The position numbers and the translations under genes are program-made. Shown piece by piece: positions 8,282 through 18,145 of a stretch of 64,000 nucleotides of DNA. This DNA comes from Gammaproteobacteria bacterium (lineage in GTDB: Bacteria > Pseudomonadota > Gammaproteobacteria > Competibacterales > Competibacteraceae), in NCBI GenBank assembly GCA_024235035.1, contig JACKNE010000007.1, forward strand, positions 186,001 through 250,000. Reading direction: 5' to 3'. The notes below the pieces were generated by a model. The model saw nothing but the letters and a program-made list of their open reading frames with translations. It did not search any database and had not been told where the DNA came from. Within the stretch, counting starts at the first letter, position 1; every line of letters starts with the position of its first letter.

Positions 8282-10003
8282 ATGATCCATCTGATCGAGC
8301 CTCACGGAGGTCTTCTCCAGGAACTGTATGTCAACGATAGGGAAGCAGCCCACCTCAAGGCTCAGGCGCGGGAATATCCCTCCTGGGATCTGACCCCGCG
8401 CCAGCTCTGCGATATCGAACTGTTGCTGAATGGTGGTTTCTCTCCATTGGACGGCTTCTTGAACCAGGCTGATTATCAACAGGTCGTGGCGGGGATGCGT
8501 TTGAGCAGCGGTCTGTTATGGCCGATGCCAATCACTCTCGACGTCTCCGAAGAATTCGCCAGTTGCATTGCCCAAGGTAGCCAAGTGGCGCTACGCGACC
8601 CTGAAGGCGTGCTCGTCGCCGTGTTGGAGGTGCAAGATGTCTGGTGGCCCGACAAGCTGTATGAGGCTCGACAGGTCTTCGGCGCGACGGATGAACAGCA
8701 TCCAGGGGTGTTCCAGCTTCTGCATCAAACCGGACCGATCTATGTCGGTGGTCGGCTGCGTGGCATCGAGCCGCCCACGCATTACGATTTTCCCCATCTG
8801 CGCCACTCGCCACGCGAGTTGCGTGAGCGCTTCGCCAAGATGGGTTGGCGGCGAGTGGTCGCATTCCACACCTGCAACCCAATGCATCACGCGCATCAGG
8901 AATTGACCCTGCGCGCCATCCAACAGGCCGAGGCCAATTTGCTGATCCATCCGGTCGTGGGCCTGACCAAGCCAGGCGATATCGACCATTATGCACGGGT
9001 GCGTTGTTACGAACATCTGTTGAAGATTTATCCCGAGCAGACGACCGCTTTGAGTCTGATCAACTTAGCCATGCGCATGGCGGGTCCACGCGAGGCATTG
9101 TGGCATGCGCTCATTCGCCAGAATCATGGGTGTAGCCATTTCATCATTGGCCATCATCACGCTGGACCGGGTCAGGAATCTTTCGGGCGAGCCTTCTATG
9201 CACCCTACGCTGCTCAGGAATTGGTGGTCCGCCGCCAGGCTGAGTTGGGTATTCAGATCCTGACCTTTCCGGAGATGGTCTATGTGCGCGCCCGCGCGCA
9301 ATATCTGCCGGCTAGCGAGGTCGGCGCGGAAGAGACGGTGCTGAGCATTTCCGGCGCGGAATTCCGTCGCCGCCTGCAAGAAGGGCTGGAGATTCCCGAC
9401 TGGTTTTCCTATCCCGACGTTGTGGACGAGTTGCGCCGCACCCACCCGCCGCGCCGCCGGCAGGGGTTCACCGTGTTCTTCACCGGCTTGTCGGGGTCCG
9501 GCAAATCCACGATTGCGAATGCCTTGATGGTCAAGCTGCTGGAATTGGGTGGACGAGCGGTCACCCTGCTGGACGGCGACATCGTCCGCAAGCACCTGTC
9601 CAGCGAATTGGGCTTTTCCCGTGAGCATCGCAACATCAACATCTTGCGGATCGGTTTCGTCGCTAGCGAGATCACCAAGAACGGCGGCATCGCGATCTGC
9701 GCACCGATTGCGCCCTATACGGCCACTCGGCGCGAAGTGCGAGACATGATCGCCCCGCAAGGCGGGTTCATCGAGGTGCATGTCGCGACCCCGCTGGAAG
9801 TTTGCGAGGCGCGTGACCGTAAGGGACTCTATGCCAAAGCGCGGGCCGGCATCCTCAAGGAATTCACCGGTATCAGCGATCCTTACGAAGCGCCGGAACA
9901 TCCTGAGTTGGTGATCGACACCATTGACTGTACCCCTGGTGAAGCGGCTCAACATATCCTGTTAAAGCTGGAAAGCCTGGGCTATATTCGCGGTCGAATT
10001 TGA
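8282..10003 (+). CDS. APS kinase fused to a sulfurylase-like domain (sulfurylase site altered)
   Basis: A 573-residue protein normally annotated as bifunctional sulfate adenylyltransferase/adenylylsulfate kinase. Residues 1-390 have the ATP-sulfurylase fold: PUA-like start, HPVVGLTKPGDIDH, MAMRMAGPREALWHALIR-type core, SGAEFRRRL. Residues about 395-573 are APS kinase with P-loop G402-T410 (GLSGSGKST), LLDGDIVRKHL and ICAPIAPY. The sulfate-site motif QTRNP is HTCNP here (H196, C198) and GRDHAG is GHHHAG (H291, H292), so the arginines that bind sulfate in known sulfurylases are missing. The His pair H202/H205 remains. The kinase is probably active and the sulfurylase probably not, as reported for Thiobacillus denitrificans Tbd_0210. 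No other sulfur-assimilation gene is adjacent. Confidence 0.92.
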   Translation: MIHLIEPHGGLLQELYVNDREAAHLKAQAREYPSWDLTPRQLCDIELLLNGGFSPLDGFLNQADYQQVVAGMRLSSGLLWPMPITLDVSEEFASCIAQGSQVALRDPEGVLVAVLEVQDVWWPDKLYEARQVFGATDEQHPGVFQLLHQTGPIYVGGRLRGIEPPTHYDFPHLRHSPRELRERFAKMGWRRVVAFHTCNPMHHAHQELTLRAIQQAEANLLIHPVVGLTKPGDIDHYARVRCYEHLLKIYPEQTTALSLINLAMRMAGPREALWHALIRQNHGCSHFIIGHHHAGPGQESFGRAFYAPYAAQELVVRRQAELGIQILTFPEMVYVRARAQYLPASEVGAEETVLSISGAEFRRRLQEGLEIPDWFSYPDVVDELRRTHPPRRRQGFTVFFTGLSGSGKSTIANALMVKLLELGGRAVTLLDGDIVRKHLSSELGFSREHRNINILRIGFVASEITKNGGIAICAPIAPYTATRREVRDMIAPQGGFIEVHVATPLEVCEARDRKGLYAKARAGILKEFTGISDPYEAPEHPELVIDTIDCTPGEAAQHILLKLESLGYIRGRI

Positions 10004-10106
10004 GCATGCATCCCAATTCCTCGATCCAGGCCAAGGTGATGGCCGGCTGAATCCGGAAATCCAGTATCGAGATGCGAAAACCCATCATTCTCTTTGAACG
10101 ATCTTC

Positions 10107-11090
10107 ATGAACCCTCGGGTGCTGAGGGCGGAATTGCTGTTGCTTCTGACTGCCCTCATCTGGGGGTCGGCTTTTGTCGCCCAGCGGATCGGTATGGAGC
10201 ATGTGGGTCCCTTTACCTACAACGCGGTCCGCTTTCTATTGGGTGCATTGTCCTTGTTGCCGCTGTTGCTGATCCAGCGGCGTGCCGGGCAGCTGGTCCG
10301 AGTCGATAGGGGACATTGGACATGGATCGGCGGTTTGTTGGCGGGGTTGATTCTATTCGCCGGCTCTTCGCTGCAACAGATGGGCATCGTGCATACCACG
10401 GCGGGCAAGGCGGGATTTATCACTGGCCTGTATGTGGTGATCGTGCCGCTGCTGGGCCTGTTGTGGGGACAACGCACCCCCTGGAAAACCTGGGTTGGTG
10501 CGGCCTTAGCCGTGACCGGGTTGTATCTGTTGACCATGACGACTCCGCTGAGCTTGGCGCGAGGCGATGGGTTGGTGTTGAGCGGTGCGTTCTTCTGGGC
10601 CGGTCATGTGCTGGTGATCGGTTGGTTGTCTGGCCGGCATGTCGAACCCGTGTTGCTGGCGTGTCTGCAATTTGTCGTGTGCGCCGTCTTGAGCCTGGGT
10701 GTCATGCTCGTGAGCGAGTCGATCGATCGAGAAGGATTGCGGCAGGCAGCGCTGCCGATTCTCTATGGTGGCTTGCTGTCCGTCGGCGTCGCCTACACCT
10801 TGCAGGTTGTGGCCCAGCGCGATGCGCCGTCGGCGCATGCCGCGATCATTCTCAGCCTGGAAACGGTGTTTGCGGCCTTGAGTGGCTGGCTGTTGCTCGA
10901 TGAGACGCTGTCCGAACGCGGGATCGTGGGCTGTGGTCTGATGTTCACCGGTATGCTGCTTTCACAGTTCGGTTTAGGCAAAACCGCGCCGCCGCCGACC
11001 GAACCAGCGGTGGTTCCTGGGCGGTCGCCAGCGGAGCCAGCCTCCGGCGAGTTAGACGGATTGCCAACGACAAAGGCCCCTCACTCATGA
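10107..11090 (+). CDS. EamA/DMT-family transporter
   Basis: A 327-residue inner-membrane protein with about ten TM helices arranged as two EamA repeats. The first starts at LLLLLTALIWGSAFVAQRIG and the second near ALSLARGDGLVLSGAFFWAG. The last 30 residues are Pro/Ala-rich and cytoplasmic. The drug/metabolite transporter superfamily exports amino acids, nucleosides and other metabolites; the substrate cannot be told from sequence. Its 3' end overlaps the stop of the converging copper ATPase gene by six bases. Confidence 0.9.
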   Translation: MNPRVLRAELLLLLTALIWGSAFVAQRIGMEHVGPFTYNAVRFLLGALSLLPLLLIQRRAGQLVRVDRGHWTWIGGLLAGLILFAGSSLQQMGIVHTTAGKAGFITGLYVVIVPLLGLLWGQRTPWKTWVGAALAVTGLYLLTMTTPLSLARGDGLVLSGAFFWAGHVLVIGWLSGRHVEPVLLACLQFVVCAVLSLGVMLVSESIDREGLRQAALPILYGGLLSVGVAYTLQVVAQRDAPSAHAAIILSLETVFAALSGWLLLDETLSERGIVGCGLMFTGMLLSQFGLGKTAPPPTEPAVVPGRSPAEPASGELDGLPTTKAPHS

Positions 11091-13571
11091 CTGACCGCCT
11101 GTGGTCTGCCGCAACCGCAGTGCATTCACCACCACCAGCAACGAACTGAACGACATGCCCAGCGCCGACATCCAGGGCGTCAGCCAGCCTCCCGCCGCCA
11201 GCGGCAGCGCCACCAGATTGTAGCCAATCGCCCAGGCGAAATTTTCACGCACGATCACCAGGGTGCGCCGAGCCATGTCCACGCCACGCACCAGATGTTC
11301 CAGTTTCTCCGATAGCAGGATCATATCCGCCGTGGCATGCGCCAGTTGCGTACCACCCCCCATGGCGACCGAGACTTGCGCCGCCGCCAGCACCGGTGCA
11401 TCGTTGACCCCATCGCCGATCATGGCCACGATCGCGCCTTGCCGTTGCAGATCCTGTAGCCGGTTCAGCTTATCTTGGGGTGACAAACCGCCTTGGGCCG
11501 AAGCAATGGCGACTTCACCCGCCACCTGCGCTACGGTTTTCGGCTGGTCGCCGCTCAGCAACTCCACAGCCAAGCGCCGAGCCTGCAATGCAGCGATGGC
11601 TTCCGCCGCGCCAGGCCGCAGCGCATCGGTCAATGCGAACCAGGCCAACAAGCCGGTTGCATCGCCGAGTGCCACCCAGGTACTGGCGGTGTCGAGATCA
11701 GGCCTTTCCAGCCACTGGTTTCCACAGAGCGCCGCGACGAACTCAGGCCGCCCTATCCGGTAACGACGTCCGTCGATCCAACCTTCAACGCCACTGCCTG
11801 GAGTATTGCGTAACTCCGTTGCCTCCGGAATGCCTGGGCCTGCCGCTTTCGCCAAGGCTCGGCCCACTGGATGTTCGGAGCCTCGTTCCAACGCCGCTGC
11901 CAGCGCCAAGCAATGGTCCGGCTCCCATGCATCCGCTGGCTCTACCGCGACAACTTGTGGCCGGCCATAGGTCAAGGTGCCGGTTTTATCAAAGATGACA
12001 TGGGTCACGCGCGCCAGGGTTTCCAAGGCATGGCCACGGGTGGTCAGTACCCCCAGCTGGGTTAGAGCGCCGGTAGCGGCCACGATGGCCGTCGGCGTGG
12101 CCAGCGACAGCGCGCAAGGACAAGTGACCACCAACACCGAGAGCAGGATACGGAAGGCGGTATCGAAATCGCTCAGTGACCACCAGGCCAAAAATACCAC
12201 CACAGCGACCATCAGCAGGGCAGCGACAAATCCACCAGCAATACGATCGGCCAGCAGCGCTAGGCGCGGCTTTTCTCCTTGGGCGCGATCCAACAGACGG
12301 ATAATCGCCGATAGCACCGTCTCAGCACCGACTTTCTCGATGCGCATCACCAGAGGGCTTTCCACATTGACCGAACCACCGATCAACGCTTCGCCGACCT
12401 GTCGGGGTAACGGCAGACTTTCGCCGCTCAACAGCGATTCATCGACATGACTGGCGCCCTCCTCCACCCGGCCATCTGCGGGAATCGTCTCGCCAGGCCG
12501 CACCAACACCCGGTCGTCAGGCGCCAATTGCTCGATAGGCACGATGTCCTCACCACCAATCGCATTCAAACGGCAAGCACTCGCCGGTAGCATCCGCACC
12601 AGCGCCTCGGAAACCTGTCCGGCCCGGTGGCGAGCGGTCATTTCTAGGAAGCGGCCCGTCAGCAGGAAAAACACGAACATGCTCACCGAGTCGTAGTAGA
12701 TTTCGCCACGACCTTGCCACGTATGCCAAACGCTGGCGGTGAAAGCGGCGAAAATCGCCAACGACACCGGGACATCCATGCCGAATTGCCGACGGCGTAG
12801 GTCGCGCCAAGCCGCTGTGAAAAACGGCTGCGCCGAGTAGGCCACGACCGGAACGGTCAAGATCAGGCAAACCCAGCGCAAGAACTCCCGAATCCACGCC
12901 TCCATGCCCTGGTATTCGCCCACGTACAGGCCGACTGCGAGCATCATCACCTGCATGGCGCACAATCCCGCCACGGCCAATCGTCGCAAGGCGCTGGTGC
13001 GTTCGCGTTTTTGCAGGGCTTCCTGGCGACCGGGGTCGAAGGGATGCGCGACGTAGCCAATGGCGGCGATGGCGGCCAAGATCTCGCTGAGCTTGATTTG
13101 GTGCTGGTCCCAGCGCACTCGGGCGCGCTGAGTCGAGTAGTTGACCCGAAATTCCAGGACACCCGGCAAGGCATTGACATGGCGTTCGTTCAGCCAGATA
13201 CAGGCGGCGCAGACGATACCTTCCAGGATCAAGGCGGCTTCACGAACCTGTTCGCTCTCGGCGCGGACAAAGCTCCTTTGCACATCTGCTCGGTCATACA
13301 GATCCAGGCCGCGTAGTGGCTCTGGAAGCAAATCTTCCACTCGCCGTGAAGGGGCAGTACGATGCCGGTAGAAATCGGTCAATCCAGCGGCGACAATGGC
13401 TTGCGCCACGGCTTCGCAGCCATGACAACACATCGGCTGACGCTGACCAGCGATGACCACTGCATAATGAGTGTCCGATGGCATCGGTAAGCCACAGTGA
13501 AAACAGGTGGTTGTGGAATTGGCGGTAGAGGTGGAGAAATTGGCTGGTGCTATCAAAGTGCAAACTCTCAA
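11085..13571 (-). CDS. ccoI: copper-translocating P-type ATPase, CcoI/FixI type
   Basis: An 828-residue P1B ATPase. The N-terminus has a Cys cluster (CFHC at about 22-25 and CCHGC) typical of the CcoI/FixI subfamily, then a heavy-metal-associated domain with CAAC. Six to eight TM helices follow, with the metal-site CPC at Cys484-Cys486, the phosphorylation Asp528 in DKTGT, and the hinge GDGVNDAP. CcoI proteins supply copper to cbb3-type cytochrome oxidases. No ccoNOP or ccoS genes lie beside it in this window. No ATG precedes the N-terminal Cys cluster; I use TTG at 13571, and an upstream TAG limits alternatives to ATT or the TTG at 13556. Confidence 0.9.
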   Translation of the reverse strand: MRVCTLIAPANFSTSTANSTTTCFHCGLPMPSDTHYAVVIAGQRQPMCCHGCEAVAQAIVAAGLTDFYRHRTAPSRRVEDLLPEPLRGLDLYDRADVQRSFVRAESEQVREAALILEGIVCAACIWLNERHVNALPGVLEFRVNYSTQRARVRWDQHQIKLSEILAAIAAIGYVAHPFDPGRQEALQKRERTSALRRLAVAGLCAMQVMMLAVGLYVGEYQGMEAWIREFLRWVCLILTVPVVAYSAQPFFTAAWRDLRRRQFGMDVPVSLAIFAAFTASVWHTWQGRGEIYYDSVSMFVFFLLTGRFLEMTARHRAGQVSEALVRMLPASACRLNAIGGEDIVPIEQLAPDDRVLVRPGETIPADGRVEEGASHVDESLLSGESLPLPRQVGEALIGGSVNVESPLVMRIEKVGAETVLSAIIRLLDRAQGEKPRLALLADRIAGGFVAALLMVAVVVFLAWWSLSDFDTAFRILLSVLVVTCPCALSLATPTAIVAATGALTQLGVLTTRGHALETLARVTHVIFDKTGTLTYGRPQVVAVEPADAWEPDHCLALAAALERGSEHPVGRALAKAAGPGIPEATELRNTPGSGVEGWIDGRRYRIGRPEFVAALCGNQWLERPDLDTASTWVALGDATGLLAWFALTDALRPGAAEAIAALQARRLAVELLSGDQPKTVAQVAGEVAIASAQGGLSPQDKLNRLQDLQRQGAIVAMIGDGVNDAPVLAAAQVSVAMGGGTQLAHATADMILLSEKLEHLVRGVDMARRTLVIVRENFAWAIGYNLVALPLAAGGWLTPWMSALGMSFSSLLVVVNALRLRQTTGGQS

Positions 13572-14058
13572 AATCGTTGTTTTCTACTGATTGAAATTTC
13601 TGCTAAGTTTTTTGAAGTGATGTGCTCAATCCAGCCTGGGTCCTAATGCACAAGAAAATCTACAGGAAGAAGACCCATAAGAGAAATGATGGATCACATG
13701 AGACACTGCCCTAAAATGGAGCGATAAGTAGTTTTGTGCACCATTATTGATCATGACGATGGCCTTGGAATCAGGAAAAGCGGCCTTCTGGCGAGGAAGA
13801 GGCTGTACAAAAATCAGCCGATTGATTGCAGGCGCCGGTGCGCCGACGGTGACCCAAGGAATCGCCGGTATGCGGGCGCCTATCTCATCAAGGCGTTGAT
13901 GGGAAAAGAGCCCTTGTCTACGGCTCTTAAAACACCACTTCCTTGAACTCATGAGCGATCGACAGGCAGTGTGTGTGCTATGGCGTAGATATTGCTGAAC
14001 CGTTTCACGCAAAAAAACTCACGCCCGTCGTTCAGGCGGGAACTTAAGGAACGACCCG
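13572..14058. other. 487-base intergenic region, no convincing gene
   Basis: Lies between the divergent copper ATPase and the ATP-grasp gene. Two overlapping open frames, 13626-14012 minus (128 codons) and 13734-13946 plus (70 codons), match nothing I recognise, lack good ribosome sites and show no domain-like pattern. An AAGGA site at 14046-14050 serves the ATP-grasp gene, and TCGTTC/GAACGA can pair across the leader just before it. It could be decayed coding sequence. Confidence 0.5.
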
Positions 14059-15513
14059 ATGACCATTCACTGGCAACAGTACGCTGCCCCTGGTTGTTAC
14101 GACGAGCTGATCGACGATGGCTCACGACCGCGGCCTGCTGCTCAGGCGCTGTGCGAGTATCTTGCCTCGCTGAGCGACGAGGAAGTGCGCGAGCGCAAGA
14201 CCGCTGCCGAGTTGGCTATTCTGGTGCTGGGCATCACCTTTACGGTCTACACCGAAGGCGGCAGCATCGACCGAGCCTGGCCATTCGACATCGTGCCGCG
14301 CATCATTCCCAAACATGAATGGGACCGTACCGAAGCCGGGCTCAAGCAGCGGGTGCAAGCTCTCAATTTGTTCATCAACGATCTCTACCACGACCAGAAA
14401 ATCATCAAGGACGGCGTGTTTCCTGCGGAGGTATTGGCGCAGTCGGTCAATTTTCGGCCTCAATGCGTAGGGGTTACCCCTCGTCACGGTGTCTGGGCGC
14501 ATATTTGCGGCTCGGACCTCGTGCGTGACCAGGATGGCACCCTCTATGTGCTGGAGGATAATCTGCGGGTGCCTTCCGGCGTGTCTTACATGCTGGAAAA
14601 CCGGGTGGTCACCAAACGGGTGTTCCCGGAGCTGTTCGAGTACCAGCGCATCCAGCCAGTGGACGACTACGCGCCGCGCCTTTACGACATGCTGGCTTCG
14701 CTATCGCCGCGCCCCGGTGAAAATCCGACCGTCGTGGTGCTCACCCCTGGTATTTATAACTCGGCTTATTTCGAGCATTCCTACCTCGCGCAGCAGATGG
14801 GTGTGGAGCTGGTGGAAGGCAGTGACCTGGAAGTTGGTGACGACGACTGTGTCTATATGCGCACCATCAAGGGGTTAGAGCGGGTGGACGTGATCTACCG
14901 ACGCATCGATGATCTGTTCCTGGACCCCGAGGCTTTTCGTCCGGATTCGACGTTGGGCGTCAAGGGTTTGCTGCGAGCTTGGCGCGCGGGCAAGGTGGCG
15001 CTGGCCAACGCGCCTGGCGCTGGTGTCGCTGACGATAAAGTGGTGTACGCCTTTGTCCCGGAGATCATCAAATACTATCTCGATCAGGACCCATTGATTC
15101 CCAATGTTCCTTCCTACCTGTGCATGAGGGAGAAGGACCGAAAATATGTGTTGGCGCATCTTGACCAACTGGTGGTGAAACCAGCCAATGAATCCGGAGG
15201 TTATGGGATGATGGTCGGTCCGCACGCCACCTCGAGCGAACGCAAGCGTTTCGCGGAACTGATCCGGAAAGATCCACGCAATTACATGGCCCAGCCGACC
15301 TTGTCGATCTCGACCTCGCCGACCTTGTGTGATGATCAGATGGAGCCGCGGCATGTGGATTTGCGGCCATTTATCCTGTCCGGTGGTCCTCGCACCTATG
15401 TCACGACCGGCGGCCTGACCCGGGTAGCGTTACGTAAAGGCTCCCTGGTGGTCAATTCCTCCCAAGGCGGGGGAAGCAAGGATACCTGGATCGTCGATAC
15501 CGAGGGCCTCTAA
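14059..15513 (+). CDS. circularly permuted type-2 ATP-grasp protein (DUF404/DUF407)
   Basis: A 484-residue cytosolic protein of the permuted ATP-grasp family. Family signatures include YDELIDDG near the N-terminus, NLFINDLYHDQKI, CVGVTPRHGVWAHICGSDL, LEDNLRVPSGVSYMLENR, VVVLTPGIYNSAYFEH and the C-terminal VVKPANESGGYGM. These proteins are thought to form a peptide-like bond on an unknown substrate. The alpha-E protein follows two bases after the stop, the usual partner arrangement; the transglutaminase-like third member often found with them is not here. An AAGGA site nine bases before the ATG supports the start. Confidence 0.93.
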   Translation: MTIHWQQYAAPGCYDELIDDGSRPRPAAQALCEYLASLSDEEVRERKTAAELAILVLGITFTVYTEGGSIDRAWPFDIVPRIIPKHEWDRTEAGLKQRVQALNLFINDLYHDQKIIKDGVFPAEVLAQSVNFRPQCVGVTPRHGVWAHICGSDLVRDQDGTLYVLEDNLRVPSGVSYMLENRVVTKRVFPELFEYQRIQPVDDYAPRLYDMLASLSPRPGENPTVVVLTPGIYNSAYFEHSYLAQQMGVELVEGSDLEVGDDDCVYMRTIKGLERVDVIYRRIDDLFLDPEAFRPDSTLGVKGLLRAWRAGKVALANAPGAGVADDKVVYAFVPEIIKYYLDQDPLIPNVPSYLCMREKDRKYVLAHLDQLVVKPANESGGYGMMVGPHATSSERKRFAELIRKDPRNYMAQPTLSISTSPTLCDDQMEPRHVDLRPFILSGGPRTYVTTGGLTRVALRKGSLVVNSSQGGGSKDTWIVDTEGL

Positions 15514-15515
15514 TC

Positions 15516-16514
15516 ATGCTGTCACGCGTTGCTCAGAATATCTATTGGATGGCCCGTTACTTGGAAAGGGCCGAGGACACCGCGCGTCTCATCAATGTCA
15601 ACACCAATCTGTTATTGGATTTGCCGCGCAATACGACCTTTGGCTGGCTGCCACTGATTTTCATCGTCAGCGCCGAAGATCTTTTCTTCGGAAAAGATCC
15701 GAACCGACTGGCCGATGAAAATGCGGTCGTCAAGTTTTTGATCAGTGACCGTGATCACTCCGGTTCGATCATCTCCAGCTTGGCCGCCGCCCGCGAAAAC
15801 TTGCGCACGACTCGCGACACCGTGCCGCAGGAAGCCTGGGAGCAAATCAACAGCCTGTATATCTACGCTCGCGATCATGTGCCTACTCGGCGTGGCCGCT
15901 TCGAATTCCTGCGCCGGGTGATTCACGGCGTGCAACAGATCAACGGGATGTTGGCCGGCACCATGAGCCGCACCGCCGCCTACGACTTCGTATGGATGGG
16001 CCGTTATCTGGAACGGGCTGACATGACGACGCGTATCCTGGATGTGCGTTCGGCCAATTTGCTGCCGCGTGTCAACCAGTCATCGACGCAGACGCAGACG
16101 CAGGGTTTGGTTGAAAGCGGCCCCTTACCAGACAGCGTAGCGCCTGAACGAGAGGAACAAGACCCCTTTGAGAATATTCAGTGGATGAGCGTCCTGAAAT
16201 CGCTGAGCGCCTACCAGATGTACCGTCAGCAAGTGCGGCTGCGGGTTGGTGGTACGGATGTCCTCAAATTTCTATTGCAGAATGAATCCTTTCCGCGTGC
16301 AGTGGCTTGCTGCCTGAAACAACTGGAAATCTGTCTGTCGGAACTCCCCAGTAATACCGTACCGCTCGCTGGGATTGCCGCTCTCAAGCAACGCTTGAGC
16401 TCGGCGGCAATCCCGGAACTGACCCGAGAAAGCCTGCACGAATTCATCGATGAATTGCAGGTTGGCTTTGGCGAGTTGCACGGCCAGATCGCTACGGCCT
16501 ATTTTGTCCATTGA
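15516..16514 (+). CDS. alpha-E domain protein
   Basis: A 332-residue, mostly helical protein of the alpha-E family (DUF403). It contains an internal duplication: YWMARYLERAEDTARL at the start and VWMGRYLERADMTTRIL near residue 165. It is encoded two bases after the ATP-grasp gene, so the two are surely co-transcribed and probably act together. The biochemical role of the family is not established. A 6-bp GC-rich inverted repeat (16592-16597/16611-16616) lies about 80 bases past the stop and may end the transcript, though it has no T run. Confidence 0.93.
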   Translation: MLSRVAQNIYWMARYLERAEDTARLINVNTNLLLDLPRNTTFGWLPLIFIVSAEDLFFGKDPNRLADENAVVKFLISDRDHSGSIISSLAAARENLRTTRDTVPQEAWEQINSLYIYARDHVPTRRGRFEFLRRVIHGVQQINGMLAGTMSRTAAYDFVWMGRYLERADMTTRILDVRSANLLPRVNQSSTQTQTQGLVESGPLPDSVAPEREEQDPFENIQWMSVLKSLSAYQMYRQQVRLRVGGTDVLKFLLQNESFPRAVACCLKQLEICLSELPSNTVPLAGIAALKQRLSSAAIPELTRESLHEFIDELQVGFGELHGQIATAYFVH

Positions 16515-16766
16515 GGGGTTGTCGTATGGCGGACTTCCTGCTGTAGCGGGGTTGTCAGATCGCTCTTCGATAGATAGCTATTGATCGCTTAGCAGGGTGG
16601 GCAGAGCCGGCCCTGCGGAGCGCTCCAATCAAGATGGATGATCAATATCTTAAAGCTCCTCTGGAATGGGTGTTAGAGATACGGCTCGCTGGCCGTCGGC
16701 AAATCAATCGACTTGAACTACGCTGATGAGACGAGCGCAAAAAACGATCTGAACCATTGGCTTGTC

Positions 16767-18095
16767 ATGTCCTTATTGAATACCGAACAAGTTATCGCGC
16801 TGGCTCCGGATGATGTTTCCGTGAAAGCGGCCCGTGGTTTGGCGCGGCCCGGCAAGTGGGCCTCACTCGGTCAGAACGACCGCGCTTTGTGGGGTGAGTG
16901 CAAGGGTAGTGTGCTCTATCAAGTCTGCGTTGATCCCAGCGAGCCGGCCTTCAAATGCACCTGTCCCAGCCGCAAATTTCCTTGTAAACATGCCTTGGCG
17001 TTGCTGCTGGTTGCGGCGGCGCAGTCGGAAATCATCCATGTCTGTGAGCCGCCAGCTTGGCTGAATGCATGGTTGACCAAACGCGAGCAGAGTGCAAAAC
17101 GCAAGGTGGCCAGGGCGAGCGCCGATACGGAGCTCGCTGCCGAACAACAGGCCAAACGGGTCGCGGCCAAGAACCAACGCATAGCTGAAAGACAGCGCAA
17201 GGTTGAGGCCGGATTGGAGGAGCTGGAACGCTGGCTGCGGGATCTGGTGCGGCAGGGATTGGGCCACGCCCAGCAGCAACCAGCCCGTTACTGGGATGAT
17301 ATGACCGCACGGCTGGTCGATGTCCAGGCGCCAGGATTGGCCCGCTGGCTACGAGATTTGGCCAGTATCCCGGCCAGCGGCGAAGGTTGGGCCGAGCGAT
17401 TGCTGGTGCAACTCGGGTCGTTGTATTTGCTGCTGGAGGGGCATCGGCGCTTGGAGACCTTGCCGGAACTCTTGCAGGCGGACATCCGCTCCCGTATCGG
17501 CTGGCATTGGCAGGAGGCGGATTTACCTGACGAAGCCTGGGTGCGTGACCACTGGCTGATGCTCGGCCAGCGTGGTTATGAAGAAGAGCAACTCCGCATA
17601 CGGCGCGCTTGGCTATGGGGGCGGGAGTGTGGACGACTGGCGTTGGTGTTGGATTTCGCTTACCAAAGTCAGCCGATGACGCCGATCGCTGCGCCGGGGG
17701 TGTGGCTAGAAGCGGAATTAGGCTTTTTCCCCAGCCAGTATCCACAGCGCGCCTTATTGCGCAATCCCGTCATGATCGAAGGTCAGGGTATGCCGCCGGC
17801 GCTGGCCGATCACACCGCCTTGCTGGAAAGCTATGCTGAGGCGCTGGCGCGGCAGCCGTGGCTGAGCATGCTGCCAGCAGTGTTGGCCGAGGTGATGCCA
17901 GTATATGGCGAGGCGAGGGGCTGGTGGCTGCGCGATTCGGCGACGAACCGATTGCCGATCAATCCTGGATTTGGCGCTGGTTGGCAGTTGCTGGCGTTGA
18001 GTGGCGGAGCGCCGCTGACGGTGTTCGGGGAATGGAGCGGGCAGCAGTTCTGGCCGCTGGGTGCTTGGGTGAATAGACAGTTCGCAGCATTCTGA
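16767..18095 (+). CDS. SWIM zinc-finger protein
   Basis: A 442-residue protein with a SWIM finger, C64-x-C66 ... C73-x-H75, expected to bind one zinc ion and to contact nucleic acid or protein. A Lys/Arg/Gln-rich coiled coil (about 105-155) and a large helical C-terminal region follow. I chose ATG 16767 (MSLLNTEQVIALAPD), where family similarity begins; a TTG 54 bases upstream is possible. The DUF5691 gene follows 50 bases later. In many bacteria this pair sits with MoxR-type AAA and von Willebrand factor A genes; those are absent here. Confidence 0.88.
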   Translation: MSLLNTEQVIALAPDDVSVKAARGLARPGKWASLGQNDRALWGECKGSVLYQVCVDPSEPAFKCTCPSRKFPCKHALALLLVAAAQSEIIHVCEPPAWLNAWLTKREQSAKRKVARASADTELAAEQQAKRVAAKNQRIAERQRKVEAGLEELERWLRDLVRQGLGHAQQQPARYWDDMTARLVDVQAPGLARWLRDLASIPASGEGWAERLLVQLGSLYLLLEGHRRLETLPELLQADIRSRIGWHWQEADLPDEAWVRDHWLMLGQRGYEEEQLRIRRAWLWGRECGRLALVLDFAYQSQPMTPIAAPGVWLEAELGFFPSQYPQRALLRNPVMIEGQGMPPALADHTALLESYAEALARQPWLSMLPAVLAEVMPVYGEARGWWLRDSATNRLPINPGFGAGWQLLALSGGAPLTVFGEWSGQQFWPLGAWVNRQFAAF

Positions 18096-18145
18096 ACGTT
18101 ACCCGCCTCTTCCCAAGAGGTTAGGAATGAGATAGGGCTTATACC

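Noticed and set aside
9065..9955. 296-codon antisense frame within the APS kinase gene, and similar long frames at 18099-18923 and 24628-25500
   Set aside because: All lie opposite well-identified genes and show no domain pattern or ribosome site.
13626..14012. 128-codon minus-strand frame between ccoI and the ATP-grasp gene
   Set aside because: No family-like pattern, no ribosome site, low-complexity appearance; kept only as part of the intergenic note.
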